A stretch of 64,000 bases of DNA from Eutreptiella sp. 'Long Island Sound 2002' (Eukaryota; Euglenozoa; Euglenophyceae; Eutreptiales; Eutreptiaceae), in contig OZ038383.1 of the NCBI GenBank assembly GCA_964036045.1, positions 40,054,294 to 40,118,293 of the forward strand. Reading direction: 5' to 3'. The notes below the pieces were generated by a model. The model worked only from the letters and a program-made list of their open reading frames with translations, did not search any database and was not told the origin of the DNA. Positions 32,754-41,964 of this stretch are shown here, piece by piece. Positions within the stretch are counted from its first letter, which is position 1. Each line of letters opens with the position of its first letter. Made by a program: the position numbers and the translations under genes.

Positions 32754-34408
32754 CTTGGTCCAATCTTGTAGCATGCGTTCCACGTTCGCAGCCTCCGTGT
32801 ACGGCTGGATACTGTGCTCCGCTAGGGTGCGGGCATGGGCCAGCTGTTGGTACAGGGTCCAGGGTCGGGGGGCTGGTCTCGGTGGGGGGGTCGCGGCGGG
32901 CTCTGGTGTAGGCTCCTTCTTCTCGGTTGCCCTGTGTCTGTGCCGGGTGGCGTGCACCAGGGTGTACTCGTCATCTTCTCGTCCGGGCGTCCATCCCAGG
33001 TGTACTTCCCCCGTGGACACAGTGGTCGGTCGGCATGTCGCGGTGCGTGCGTAGAGGGGCCCGTTTTGTCATGCAGGACGATGGTGTGGCCCTGTGTCCT
33101 ACTGTGTAGGGGTAGGACGAGAGCCGCCGCGGTTTCCTCGAGGGTTGCTGGCGCTGGGGCGTCGGATTCCTGGATGAAGGCCAGGGCTTCCTTCGCACGC
33201 GGGGCCTCCGTGAGGTTCGTCCACGCTCCAGTTTTGATCTCCCTTCCCTGCACCACCACTATTTCCGGTGATTGTTGCTGGGCGTTTTGCATGTCCCTTC
33301 GTAGCTCCTGGATGTATGCCCCCGGGTGTCGGTTGCTTACTGTGTCGGTTATCCGTTGGTCCGTTTCGTTGAGTGCCCGGTATAGGCTCCATGTGGGTCG
33401 TTGGTGCGCGTCAGCCGCCACCTGCAGCACGCGTTGGATGCTGTCTTGCAGTGGGTCGTTGTCCAGGTCCATGGGCTCGTGGTTTGCGGAGACGTCGAGG
33501 CCACTGGGCAGTGACTCCAGGGGTGGGTCATGGGCCCCAGGAGGGTTGGTTAGTTGGGAGTGCGTTTCCATTGCGGTGCCGGATGTGCCACCGGACACGG
33601 ACAGTGGTGCTTCATGTGCGTGGTCCTCTGGCGCGCTTGGCTGTGCTATCTTTGCGACCATTGTCTCCCTTTGTCGTTCCGGTCCCGGGGAGTTGTCCCG
33701 ATTGTCGTGGCGTGGCGCCTTGTGGTGAGGCGTGCTGCAGTGGTCCGTGTCTTGGGCGCTGTACTCCGTGCGGTCTGGGCTTAGCGTACGCCTGCGCGGC
33801 GTGGCGTTTGTGTTTTGGTTCATGGTTCGGTCGCTGTAGTCCGTGTGCTGTGACGGGTTCGGGTCCTGTTCCGGGTCATTGGTGCCGCCCCGCGTTATGT
33901 GGCTGTAGTTTGTGTTTTGGCTCTACTCCGTGCGGTCCTGGCTCGGGGTACGCTGGAGTGTTACGGTACTTGCGGTTCGGCTTGTGGCGCTGTAGTCAGT
34001 ACGTTGTGAGGCGGTTTGGTCTGGTTCCGGTTCCAGTTGGCGTCCTGTTGCTCCCCCCCTTATCATCTCACCCCCCAGGGGCCCGGTTGTGCCGGCAGTG
34101 CCGGGGTCATAGTTCGTGTGGTCGTGGGTCGTTGGCTCCTGGTGTTCGCTGTGTACCGCGTGGGTGGGGCGTGGGGGTGGTGTGCCTGGTGCGTGCTCCC
34201 GGCTTCCGGGGCCGCCGAGACCATCAGGGCTGGCCCGGCGTTGTGTCCCCCCTTGGGTTGTTGTTGATGGCGTGCTCGGCGTTGCGGGTTCCCCCCGCGC
34301 TTCGTCGTCCTGGTGCTCCTGCTCCATCGTGTCCTGTGTTTGTATTGTGTGTGTGGTCTTTCTTGCGCGCCACGTATGTGGGCGTGGAGGCACCGCCTGT
34401 ATGTGCAC
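32754..34408 (-). pseudogene. Gene X, 5' part
   Basis: The minus-strand frame starts at or upstream of 34408 and reads to the F1b junction (MLQDWTK). It contains a TAG at 33923-33925 and a frameshift near 33065, in a short A run. Around the TAG the protein shows two related segments, QRTPSQDRTE and RRTLSPDRTE, which suggests an internal duplication and that the TAG was once Tyr. Later parts look ordered (DPLQDSIQRVLQVAADAHQR and EYTLVHATRHRHRATEK). I do not recognise a domain. All X parts add up to roughly 1,300 codons. The start is uncertain because the DNA upstream is low-complexity. Confidence 0.5.
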
Positions 34409-34599
34409 CTCATACTATATCGCTGCGTGTTGTAACATGCGTGTGTGCACCATATACGGGATGGGTAGGTGGCATACCTCTTGCCCTTGGCGTTGGTGTC
34501 TCCTGGATTCTGTTTGCCCGCTGTAGTGCACGGCACAAATGGCGCTCTTTATCGTCGGTCAGCAGCAGCCATGTGCAGGAGCTGCGGCACATAGGGGGC

Positions 34600-36230
34600 A
34601 GGGTCAGGTCGTGTTTGGTTGCGGCATTTTGTTTGTGGTTGGTGGCGTGGCGTCGCGTAGTCGTGTTGTCATGTTGTGCCGCGTTGGATGGCGCTGGGTT
34701 GTGTGGTGTCGCGTGGTTGTGGCGTTGCGTCGTGTCACAGCGTGTGCTGTGTTGTTTCGTTGTGTGGCGTTAGGTGGTGTCTTGTGGTGCCGGGCGTTGG
34801 CTGTGCCATGCCGCGTTTTATGTTGTTTTTTTTTTTGGTTGTGCCTTGCAGTATTACGCTGTGTTGTGTGGTGTCGTGTAGCTGCCGTTGGGTTGTGGTG
34901 TCGCGCGTTGTGTGCCGTCATTGTGTAACACCGGTTTTTGTCATGTGCCGCCTTGCGGTGCGTTACTGTGTGTTGCCGTGGTATTGCGTGGCGCGTCGCG
35001 GTGTCCTGCGCTGTGTTGGGTCATGTCGTGGTGGTGGTATATGGTTGCGTCTGGTTGTAGCTTGTGGTGGTGTTTACGTTGTGTGTAGTGGTGTGGGGTT
35101 GTAGTGCGTCGTGGCGTGTCGTGTTTCGTGTTGGTACCTGGTGGGTTCCCCGGGTTGCGCCCATCTTTGCGTTGCTTTGTTGTGCTGTGTGTCGTTGTGT
35201 GTGTGTATTGGGTTGCGTGTTTCGTGGTGTCAGGTTTTGCGTGTCGCGTCGGGGTTGGTTTGGTGTTGGGTTTCGTCGTGTCGTGTTATGTGGCGTGGTG
35301 GCGCGTCTCGTGGCGTTCCGTTGTGGCCCGTTGCTTCGTGGCGTGTCATGTTGTGTTGTTCGCGGTGTCCAGTGTTGTGTGTTGCGTTGGGGTCGGTTTT
35401 GTGTTGGGTTCCGTCGTGTCGTGTTGTGTGGCGTGGTGGCGCGTCTTGTGGCGTTCGGTTGTGTCACGTTGCCTTGTGGTGTGTTATGTTGTGATGTTTT
35501 GTTGTTGTTGTTTCCGGTGGGGCTGGTTGGGTTGTCTTTCTGCGGCGTTGTTTTGTGGCAGTGGGTGTGGTCCCTTTCAGTGCTTTCCGTTGTTGTGTGG
35601 CTCATTATTGGTGTGCTGTATTGGTATGTTCGTTGCGTGTCGTTGTTGCGTCGGGTGGTGTCATGCTTCGTGTCGTTGTGTTCTATCGTGAGGTCGTACG
35701 GTTCTTGCATTGTGTCGTGGCGTGTGTTGTGTCGTGGCGTGTTGTGTTGTCGTGCTGTGTTTCGGTGCGTTGGGTTGTACGTTGGTGTGTGGCGTCAGGC
35801 ATTGTCATACGGTGTTGGGCGTTGTTACTTGTCGGCTTGTCGCGTTGTATAGCATATTGCGTTGCGTACCGTTGCTTAGTCGTTGGTTGTGGATTAGTTT
35901 TTCTTGTTGTCGGGCTTGTTGTTGTGTGTTGTATCTCAGCGTTGCGTGGTGTTGTGTTTTTGTTTTGTTGGTTGTGCCCCATTGTTGTGCCATGTAGCTC
36001 CGTTGGGTTATGTCATGTTGTGTGGTTTGGTGTGGCTCTCCCGTGGTTTTGTGGTGGCGTGCTCGTTGCGGTGTTGTGTTGTGCCGTGTTGTGTTGTTGT
36101 GAGCAGTGTTGTGTGGTGTTGGGTATGTGTTGTGTCTCGGTACGCGGTTTGTTGCGTTGTCGTGTGGCGTTGTATAGTTGTTTGAGTTGTTTGTGTGTGT
36201 TCGTGACATGTAGCGTTATGCCATGTCTTG
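34600..36230. repeat. GT-rich, strand-skewed low-complexity region
   Basis: For about 1.6 kb the + strand is made largely of G and T with few A and C (TGTTGTGTTG-like words). It produces long Val- and Cys-rich frames on + and Thr-, Asn- and His-rich frames on -, none with a domain. It contains at least one long tandem duplication (35219-35490). Confidence 0.7.
35219..35490. repeat. Tandem duplication, unit about 138 bp
   Basis: The segment containing GTGGCGTGGTGGCGCGTC and TTGGTGTTGGGTTTCGTC is followed by a diverged second copy (GTGGCGTGGTGGCGCGTC again, about 138 bases on). Confidence 0.65.
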
Positions 36231-36945
36231 TTGCCGTGTGTTGCTTAACGGCTTGTTATGCCGTTGGTTCTCCGTCATGTTGGGCGTTTGCTCCATCCCG
36301 TGGTGCCGTTCACGTCGGTTTGCTCCGCGGGGCGTGGCATACCACGTGGTATAAATAGCCATGGACATGGGAATCAGAGGTTGCACCGGTAGCTAACGCG
36401 TCATACTTTACACTTGGTGACTTCACTCTTTGATTTTTGGCGGCACCCAAGAGTAAGCGCTTTTACGTGTGGTTGTTTGGTGTTTGCTTGCCATGTGCAT
36501 CCTTGCCGTTCCCGTAGCGTAGCCTTGAATTCGTCCCTTTGTCTTTTTCTGCGTTGGTCTCGTGCTTCTTTGGTGTTGTTTCGTTGCCGTGTGTTGTTTA
36601 GCGGTGTGTTGTTTCGTTGGTTCTTCTTCATGTCCCGTGTTTGCTCCGCCCCGTGGTGTTGGTCGCGTCGTTTTGCTCCGTGGGCAAGGTAGGTACCATG
36701 TGGCATAAATAGACAAGGGGATGAAAGTTTTAATCGGTTGTTAGCGTGCTATGCTTTATATTCGGTGACTCCACTCTTTGGTTTTGGCGGCGCCCTAGAG
36801 CAAGCGCTTTTACTTGTGGTTGTTTGGCGTTTGTTTACCATGTTCATCCTTGCCGCACCCGTAGCATAGTCTTGAGTTCTTCACTTTGTCTTTCTCCGCG
36901 CTGGCCTCGTGCTGCTTTGGTGTTGTGGTTGCTGGGGCGCGGCCT
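36230..36945 (+). repeat. Two tandem TATA-bearing units of about 355-365 bp
   Basis: GTTGCCGTGTGTTG starts near 36230 and again near 36583. Each unit holds a CACGTGG- or CATGTGG-like box, a TATA-like word (TATAAATA 36350-36357; CATAAATA 36714-36721) and a shared downstream block with GCGGC.CCC.AGAG.AAGCGC. It looks like a duplicated promoter. No ORF of note follows. Confidence 0.6.
36343..36357 (+). promoter_or_regulatory. G-box and TATA box, candidate promoter
   Basis: CACGTG directly followed by GTATAAATAG is a strong-looking core promoter arrangement. No transcript can be assigned; the next coding frame is F3, more than 1 kb downstream. Confidence 0.4.
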
Positions 36946-37546
36946 TCTCTTGGCGGCTCCATACCTCGCCGCGTCGGAACATACTTTTTTGTCTTCTTCG
37001 CCGTTGCTCTTCGTGTCCACGCTCCTTTGGACTAGTCCTACGACATGCACTTTGCTAGTTGTTTTGGGGCACGCATGGGTTGCACTGTCTTGTCTGGTTC
37101 TCCCCTCTGTTCTCGTTGTGGTCTGGTTGTATGGATTTCTCTGCTGATCTCGCCAAACAGCGGCGCAAAATATCATAGGGGGGATTTGAGGTCAGTAAAA
37201 ACGAGTTCTGGGTTTATTTTTTCTTTTGGTGCGTCTTTTTCTTCCTTCCAATTTATTCTTTCCACGCTGTCCAGCGACACGCGCGACACGACACGTGTCA
37301 TCCCTTTCATTAAAGGCATTAAAGAGTGTAGGCCACGCACTGTGCTCGCGGTATAACCCTTGTTAGGTTACCCAGGACCCCGCCCTAAGTTCTGTGAGAG
37401 AAGGGGCTGAGTCCTTAAAGCTTGCTTGCTTCCTAGGGCCCTTTTGAAACAGTGAATTATTTTCAGGTCGAAGACCCGTATAATACGGCGAGGCATGTTA
37501 GGTTCCAAGTCCAAACCGTCCTGCATGTGTCTCTTTCAGCTGGGCC
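36946..37546. other. Non-coding flank left of F3
   Basis: No gene is supported. Repeated CGACACG words occur near 37272-37300. The last bases, TGTCTCTTTCAG (about 37528-37539), look like an intron 3' end, so F3 may have landed just inside an exon. Confidence 0.35.
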
Positions 37547-37550
37547 AGGG

Positions 37551-37894
37551 TGAAGCAGGTCACAACCCTACCCTGGCATTTTACCCCTAAGGGAGCATTA
37601 TTTGGCCCTATATATGGGATATATGTGGGATAGGGTATATCATATTCCATTTCCTTGTTAGGAACATAGGATGTGGGATAGATAAGGCAATCATGGATGT
37701 TTAGTAGATATATGAATTAGTGGATGATAGGGTGGATTTCTCATATGTGCATATCAGGTATTTCATTGGCTATGTGTACCATATCTGTGTGCAGGATACT
37801 ATTCAGTCAACACTATCGTTATGTCTTCGGTGCCAAGCAATGTTGCTGCCCATGCCACTGCGACCTCTGCTCCTGACCACCCGGTCTGGTTTCA
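37551..37894 (+). repeat. F3 5' LTR (344 bp)
   Basis: TGAAGCAGG ... TGGTTTCA. It shares only the first bases (TGAAGC) with the F1 and F2 LTRs. A CCTATATATGGG word near 37607 could be a TATA box. An ATG at 37821 inside the LTR is in frame with gag. Confidence 0.95.
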
Positions 37895-40751
37895 TGGTAG
37901 CAGAGGCGAAAATTTTTCGTCTCTGTTGGGCGTTTGGCATCGCGGAAAGCGATCGGTCCAAGACATCATGGACCAAATTCAAGTTAAAATCTCTTCCCCG
38001 GGAGGGATAGCTGAGGGTGTCCAGGTCCCCACTCTCAGGACCTCCTCGGCCCTGACCCCATCGACCGGGCAGGGGCCGCAAAAACGGGCCAAGCCCCAAG
38101 TGGCTACAAATCCTAAGTTTCCGAAACCCCCGAATGTTCCCATCGGGGCCCCCCATCCTCGCAATCCAGCTGGTGTACCTGGGATGGTTGGGGGGGAAAT
38201 AGACGGCCACCCTCAGGGAGCGATAAGAGGACCACAATCGCCTGTTATGGGCTCGGGAACCGTTACTAGCGCCGAGAATCGGGCAGTAATCGACCTATCT
38301 ACTGGGGTGATCGAGCGTACGAACGCTGCGCCCTCACGCGCTGCCGACTGGGGTACGATGGCTTCGCCAATGGGGCCTATCGTGGTCGACTCTGGCACTC
38401 CTCCGTCGCTAGGGGGGTTGCCAGAGCCTCAGGTCAGAAAGAACCTGTTTGCGGCAGGGCCCATCAGCCCCATTGTTGACCAACTCGACGCTGAAAACCG
38501 TCGAGTCCTCGCGCTCACGCCTGATCCCCATGGCCATCTGGGTCCGGCTCGAGAGGCCGTGGCCCTTATCCAGCAAGCCCTGTCGGGGACTAAGCAGAAC
38601 CCCACTGTGGTGGAATCGTCGCCCACTCCAATGAGTGGATCGCGGCGATTTCCCTCCCTGGTGGAGGAATCTCCTGCCTTGGGAGCGTATCCCAATCCCC
38701 CGAGCGGATCCAGGCTAAATCCTACGATCATCGAGGAATCCCCCACGCAAATCGAGGAGGATGAGTGTGACCAGTGGTTCCCCCTGGCGGTGGAGCAGTG
38801 GAACAACGATGAGGAGGAGGAGATTGGAGTGTTGGAACGTCATGAACTCCATCATTCCCACATTTCCGTTGCCTCGTCGCCTGCACCTCCTGAACCTATG
38901 TCAGGGACCAGGGATCGCCCCATGCTGGTGGAAGAATCCCCGGCCCCCCACTACATCACGGTGGAGGACTCTCCGGCCCCTCAGTTCATTGCAGTGGAGG
39001 AGTCTCCGGTGCCTATGAGCGGCGTCAAAAACCGCCCGTGTCTTGTCGTGGAATCTCCGGAGCCTACGGAGGACCGGGCCGGTACTACATCTCCAGTGCC
39101 TATGAGTGGCACGAAAGATCGTCCATCCCTAGTGGATGATTCTCCGGCAATGCCGAAGGTCAACAATCTGTGCTGGGGGGGAGAGAATCAGGTGGAGGGA
39201 GGTTCAGCAACCCTCCCAATAAATTTGGTCTCTCCCCCCACAAATACATCTCCTACGGAGGACCCCCGACTGCCCAATTGGGGGGGGGGTCCAGAGGTTG
39301 CAACGGGATCGGAGCCTGTTTTTGCTTCCCATCCGAGAACCCAATCACCTATGGTGGTTCATGAGTCACCACAGTATATTGTGGTGGACGATTCCCCACC
39401 CCCACCGCCGCGACCGAATACTGTTGGTCATGTTCCCCCTCTGCCGTCACCCCGCCACCGCCAGGTGGCTTACATCAAGCACGTGCAAGGAATCCCGCAC
39501 CTGGTTCGGCCATCCAGCGGTGGGGGTTCGGGGGGGGGACATCCCTCTAGTGGGGGGGCGCCAGCGCCTGTTGCTGCGCGCCCCACACCCCCGTCTCGCC
39601 CTGCGGGGGGGCCCTCTGGTCCCTCCGTGGCAGGGGGGGCTGCTGGGGGGGGCGGTGGTGGCTCATCTCCTCCTCGTGGAGGGGGGGGTCCATCTTTTCG
39701 ACATTCTGGGGGCCCCACTCCTACACGGGGGGAGGACGACCTACAGCACACCTGTGGCTGTCCCCGGTGTGTGGTGCACTACGAAACGTGCATCCAATCT
39801 CTGATGGCACAGGTGAGGGACCTGCGAAATCAGAATCTGGAGTTGCAGCGATCCCATCAGGAACTTTCTCAGGCAGTAGCCTCTACCGTGGGCATCAGTC
39901 AGTCCTACGGGGACCGGATGACCCAAATCTTGTCTACGTTGGCTAAGTTTGACGCGGTGGTTCAGGGCTACCAACGGGATTCTAAGGCGGTGGAGGCTAG
40001 TGTGTCGGATCATCTTAAGATGTCCAACGGCAACACGGCTAAGTGCTTTAGCGCAGTGGAGTCGCTCGCTACACGTTACGCCGCCGTTGCATCTAGGATC
40101 GATGCGTGGGACCACTGGTACTCCACGCCTGCGGAACCCGTTACGGTGGTCCCACCCCCGCCATCGGCGCCATCCGGTTCATCCGGTGGTGGGTGTGTCC
40201 TTCCTTTCTCCGTCCACCCATCCCACGATTGCATCTACCATCCGAACGCTTGTCTGGATTCGGGGTGGCCGAGGGGGGGGGAAGAACACCACGAACACCC
40301 CCACCCCCAAGAACCTACATCGTGGAGGGGAATCGCCGAAAAGCAGAAGGAACGTGCTGTTCCCGAGTGGAGGGCGACGCCTAAGGGCGAAGAACACCCC
40401 ACGGAGCCTACGGCCCCGTGGGCCAATGAAGAGGAGAACACCTCTTCGTTGGGGAACATTAATCCCCTCACGAAAAATGTTTTCACTTCCCCTGGGAAAC
40501 CTTCGTACACGCCCTCTCATCCTACGGATACGTGTACAGTCTCTCCAGTGAAGGTTGCACCAAGTGCAAGTGGAGGTGCACCCCCAACCATGGCTCCCCC
40601 TGCTTACCACCCGTACCAAATGCCTATGGTGCAAAATAGTTACACCAAAGCGGTGGAGGATAGTGATATGCCTAAACCGCAATTTAATGGGCAGCTAGAG
40701 TGCTACGACGAGTGGGTGGAGAAGCTTCAACAATGGTTTGGGGGGGTGTGA
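37821..40751 (+). CDS. F3 gag, first frame
   Basis: The ORF of 976 codons has its first ATG inside the 5' LTR, so about 25 residues are LTR-coded and the primer-binding site is translated. A later ATG (37968, MDQIQ) may be the real start. The N-terminal half is low-complexity with repeated SG...RP.LVEESP peptides (about residues 250-450). Then come Gly- and Pro-rich segments encoded by long G runs, a coiled coil (about 655-690, VRDLRNQNLELQRSHQEL) and the start of the capsid domain (FNGQLECYDEWVEKLQQWF). It stops at TGA 40749-40751, right after a G7 run; the capsid continues in the +1 frame. Confidence 0.8.
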   Translation: MSSVPSNVAAHATATSAPDHPVWFHGSRGENFSSLLGVWHRGKRSVQDIMDQIQVKISSPGGIAEGVQVPTLRTSSALTPSTGQGPQKRAKPQVATNPKFPKPPNVPIGAPHPRNPAGVPGMVGGEIDGHPQGAIRGPQSPVMGSGTVTSAENRAVIDLSTGVIERTNAAPSRAADWGTMASPMGPIVVDSGTPPSLGGLPEPQVRKNLFAAGPISPIVDQLDAENRRVLALTPDPHGHLGPAREAVALIQQALSGTKQNPTVVESSPTPMSGSRRFPSLVEESPALGAYPNPPSGSRLNPTIIEESPTQIEEDECDQWFPLAVEQWNNDEEEEIGVLERHELHHSHISVASSPAPPEPMSGTRDRPMLVEESPAPHYITVEDSPAPQFIAVEESPVPMSGVKNRPCLVVESPEPTEDRAGTTSPVPMSGTKDRPSLVDDSPAMPKVNNLCWGGENQVEGGSATLPINLVSPPTNTSPTEDPRLPNWGGGPEVATGSEPVFASHPRTQSPMVVHESPQYIVVDDSPPPPPRPNTVGHVPPLPSPRHRQVAYIKHVQGIPHLVRPSSGGGSGGGHPSSGGAPAPVAARPTPPSRPAGGPSGPSVAGGAAGGGGGGSSPPRGGGGPSFRHSGGPTPTRGEDDLQHTCGCPRCVVHYETCIQSLMAQVRDLRNQNLELQRSHQELSQAVASTVGISQSYGDRMTQILSTLAKFDAVVQGYQRDSKAVEASVSDHLKMSNGNTAKCFSAVESLATRYAAVASRIDAWDHWYSTPAEPVTVVPPPPSAPSGSSGGGCVLPFSVHPSHDCIYHPNACLDSGWPRGGEEHHEHPHPQEPTSWRGIAEKQKERAVPEWRATPKGEEHPTEPTAPWANEEENTSSLGNINPLTKNVFTSPGKPSYTPSHPTDTCTVSPVKVAPSASGGAPPTMAPPAYHPYQMPMVQNSYTKAVEDSDMPKPQFNGQLECYDEWVEKLQQWFGGV
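37895..37907 (+). promoter_or_regulatory. F3 primer-binding site (initiator Met tRNA)
   Basis: TGGTAGCAGAGGC follows the LTR end with no spacer. The first 12 bases equal the F1b site. Confidence 0.8.
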
Positions 40752-41919
40752 TTCCATGTACCGAAAAGCCAACGAGGCAAAAATGATTTTGAGTACCTTG
40801 CCCCCATGGCTAAAGGCGATCATCAACGCCCGGGTTGCCGAGGCCACCCACCACACACGCACGGCCCCCACCCTCAAAGAGTTGTGGGACTTTTTGGAAC
40901 AACGTTTCCACGAGTATGACCCCTCAAGGGCTGATGAAAGGTGGCGAGCCCTCACCCCCAGGGTGGTTAAAGGGCAAGTGACCCTCATCGACCTTGAAGA
41001 TTTCTATGCTCGTTGGCAACGTTTGTTGCCTCTGAGCAATGAGACTCGTCCCCACGTGATCCGGGAGCAGCTCCTAAGCAAGCTCCCGTGGATCAAGGAG
41101 AAGGTCGTCAAGCAAGAGGCTAAGAATAGCCCAGACAGCTATGTGGTGGATTTTAGTGGCCTTGACCCTTCGCCGGGTCGCGCCCCATTCGAAAAAGAAC
41201 TCAGGAAATATAGCGCTCAAGCTTGCACTACGATTCCTGAGATTGTTTCATATTTGGGGCCGGGGGTGATAGTTGACTGCAAAGACCCGGCTCTCCAGGA
41301 GTGGATCTTGAAGCTCAACAACACACCTCGCACACGCGGCTACACTATGAAAGTGGAGCAACGTAGGCCTCGTTTGAAGCCTGCGGAAATCTACGCCCTT
41401 GCCCATAAAAGCGTGTCGGAGACGGAAGCTCTCGAACGCCTCAATAAAGGAGACAAGACGACGGTGACGTACACTCATCGCCCTTCTCACAATAAAACCG
41501 CGGTGCATGCGGTTAATGCGGAGGCTACGGCGGACCCTGACACCTCCGAACCCGCTGACACCTCCGTCAACGCCGTGGGTCACTCCAAACCTCTGGCGAA
41601 GAAACCCGTCGACCCCGGGGCTAAACCGCCACCTACCTTTTGGGTTCCGTGTTCCAAACATTGGAAAACACGTAAACAAACGGATATGGACATGTCTTGG
41701 ATTGATTGGGGTGCCACCAATACCACCCTTTGGACGTGTAAGCCTAATTCTCCGTGCAATGACACTCATTGGAACATTGCGGGTAAGTCTAAAGGTGGTA
41801 AGCCTAAGGGAGGCGATAAGGGTGGCGGTGGTGATAAGGGTGGTGGTGGTTATAAGGGTGGCGGCGGCAAGGGCGATAAAGGAGGCAAGGGAGCGCCGAA
41901 CGGGCGCGGACGTTGGTAG
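40738..41919 (+). CDS. F3 gag, second frame: capsid and basic tail
   Basis: The frame directly continues the capsid domain (ANEAKMILSTLPPWLKAII, TLKELWDFLEQRFHEYDP, DFYARWQRLLPL), a classic retrotransposon Gag fold. A Cys/His stretch (VPCSKHWKT ... TCKPNSPCNDTHW) may replace a normal zinc knuckle. The C-terminus is KGG-rich. To join both halves a ribosome must shift +1 near 40737-40748, or the G run has changed length in this copy or its assembly. It ends at TAG 41917-41919, in frame with pol. Confidence 0.82.
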   Translation: MGGCDSMYRKANEAKMILSTLPPWLKAIINARVAEATHHTRTAPTLKELWDFLEQRFHEYDPSRADERWRALTPRVVKGQVTLIDLEDFYARWQRLLPLSNETRPHVIREQLLSKLPWIKEKVVKQEAKNSPDSYVVDFSGLDPSPGRAPFEKELRKYSAQACTTIPEIVSYLGPGVIVDCKDPALQEWILKLNNTPRTRGYTMKVEQRRPRLKPAEIYALAHKSVSETEALERLNKGDKTTVTYTHRPSHNKTAVHAVNAEATADPDTSEPADTSVNAVGHSKPLAKKPVDPGAKPPPTFWVPCSKHWKTRKQTDMDMSWIDWGATNTTLWTCKPNSPCNDTHWNIAGKSKGGKPKGGDKGGGGDKGGGGYKGGGGKGDKGGKGAPNGRGRW

Positions 41920-41964
41920 GAGTGCCCAGAGGCGCCCCCTTCGAAAGAAGAAAACCTCGGGCAC
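41917..41964 (+). promoter_or_regulatory. F3 gag/pol UAG with possible stem
   Basis: TAG is followed by GAGTGCCCAGAGG, with no other stop before pol. GTGCCC (41922-41927) can pair with GGGCAC (41959-41964), a six-base stem starting two bases after the stop. Structures just downstream of UAG promote readthrough in murine leukaemia virus. Function here is inferred. Confidence 0.5.

Noticed and set aside
35064-36358. Val/Cys-rich + strand ORFs
   Set aside because: Translation of GT-rich low-complexity DNA in every frame.
38580-39150. Repeat array resembling a CRISPR
   Set aside because: The repeats are degenerate, in frame, and code for a peptide motif; no constant-length spacers.
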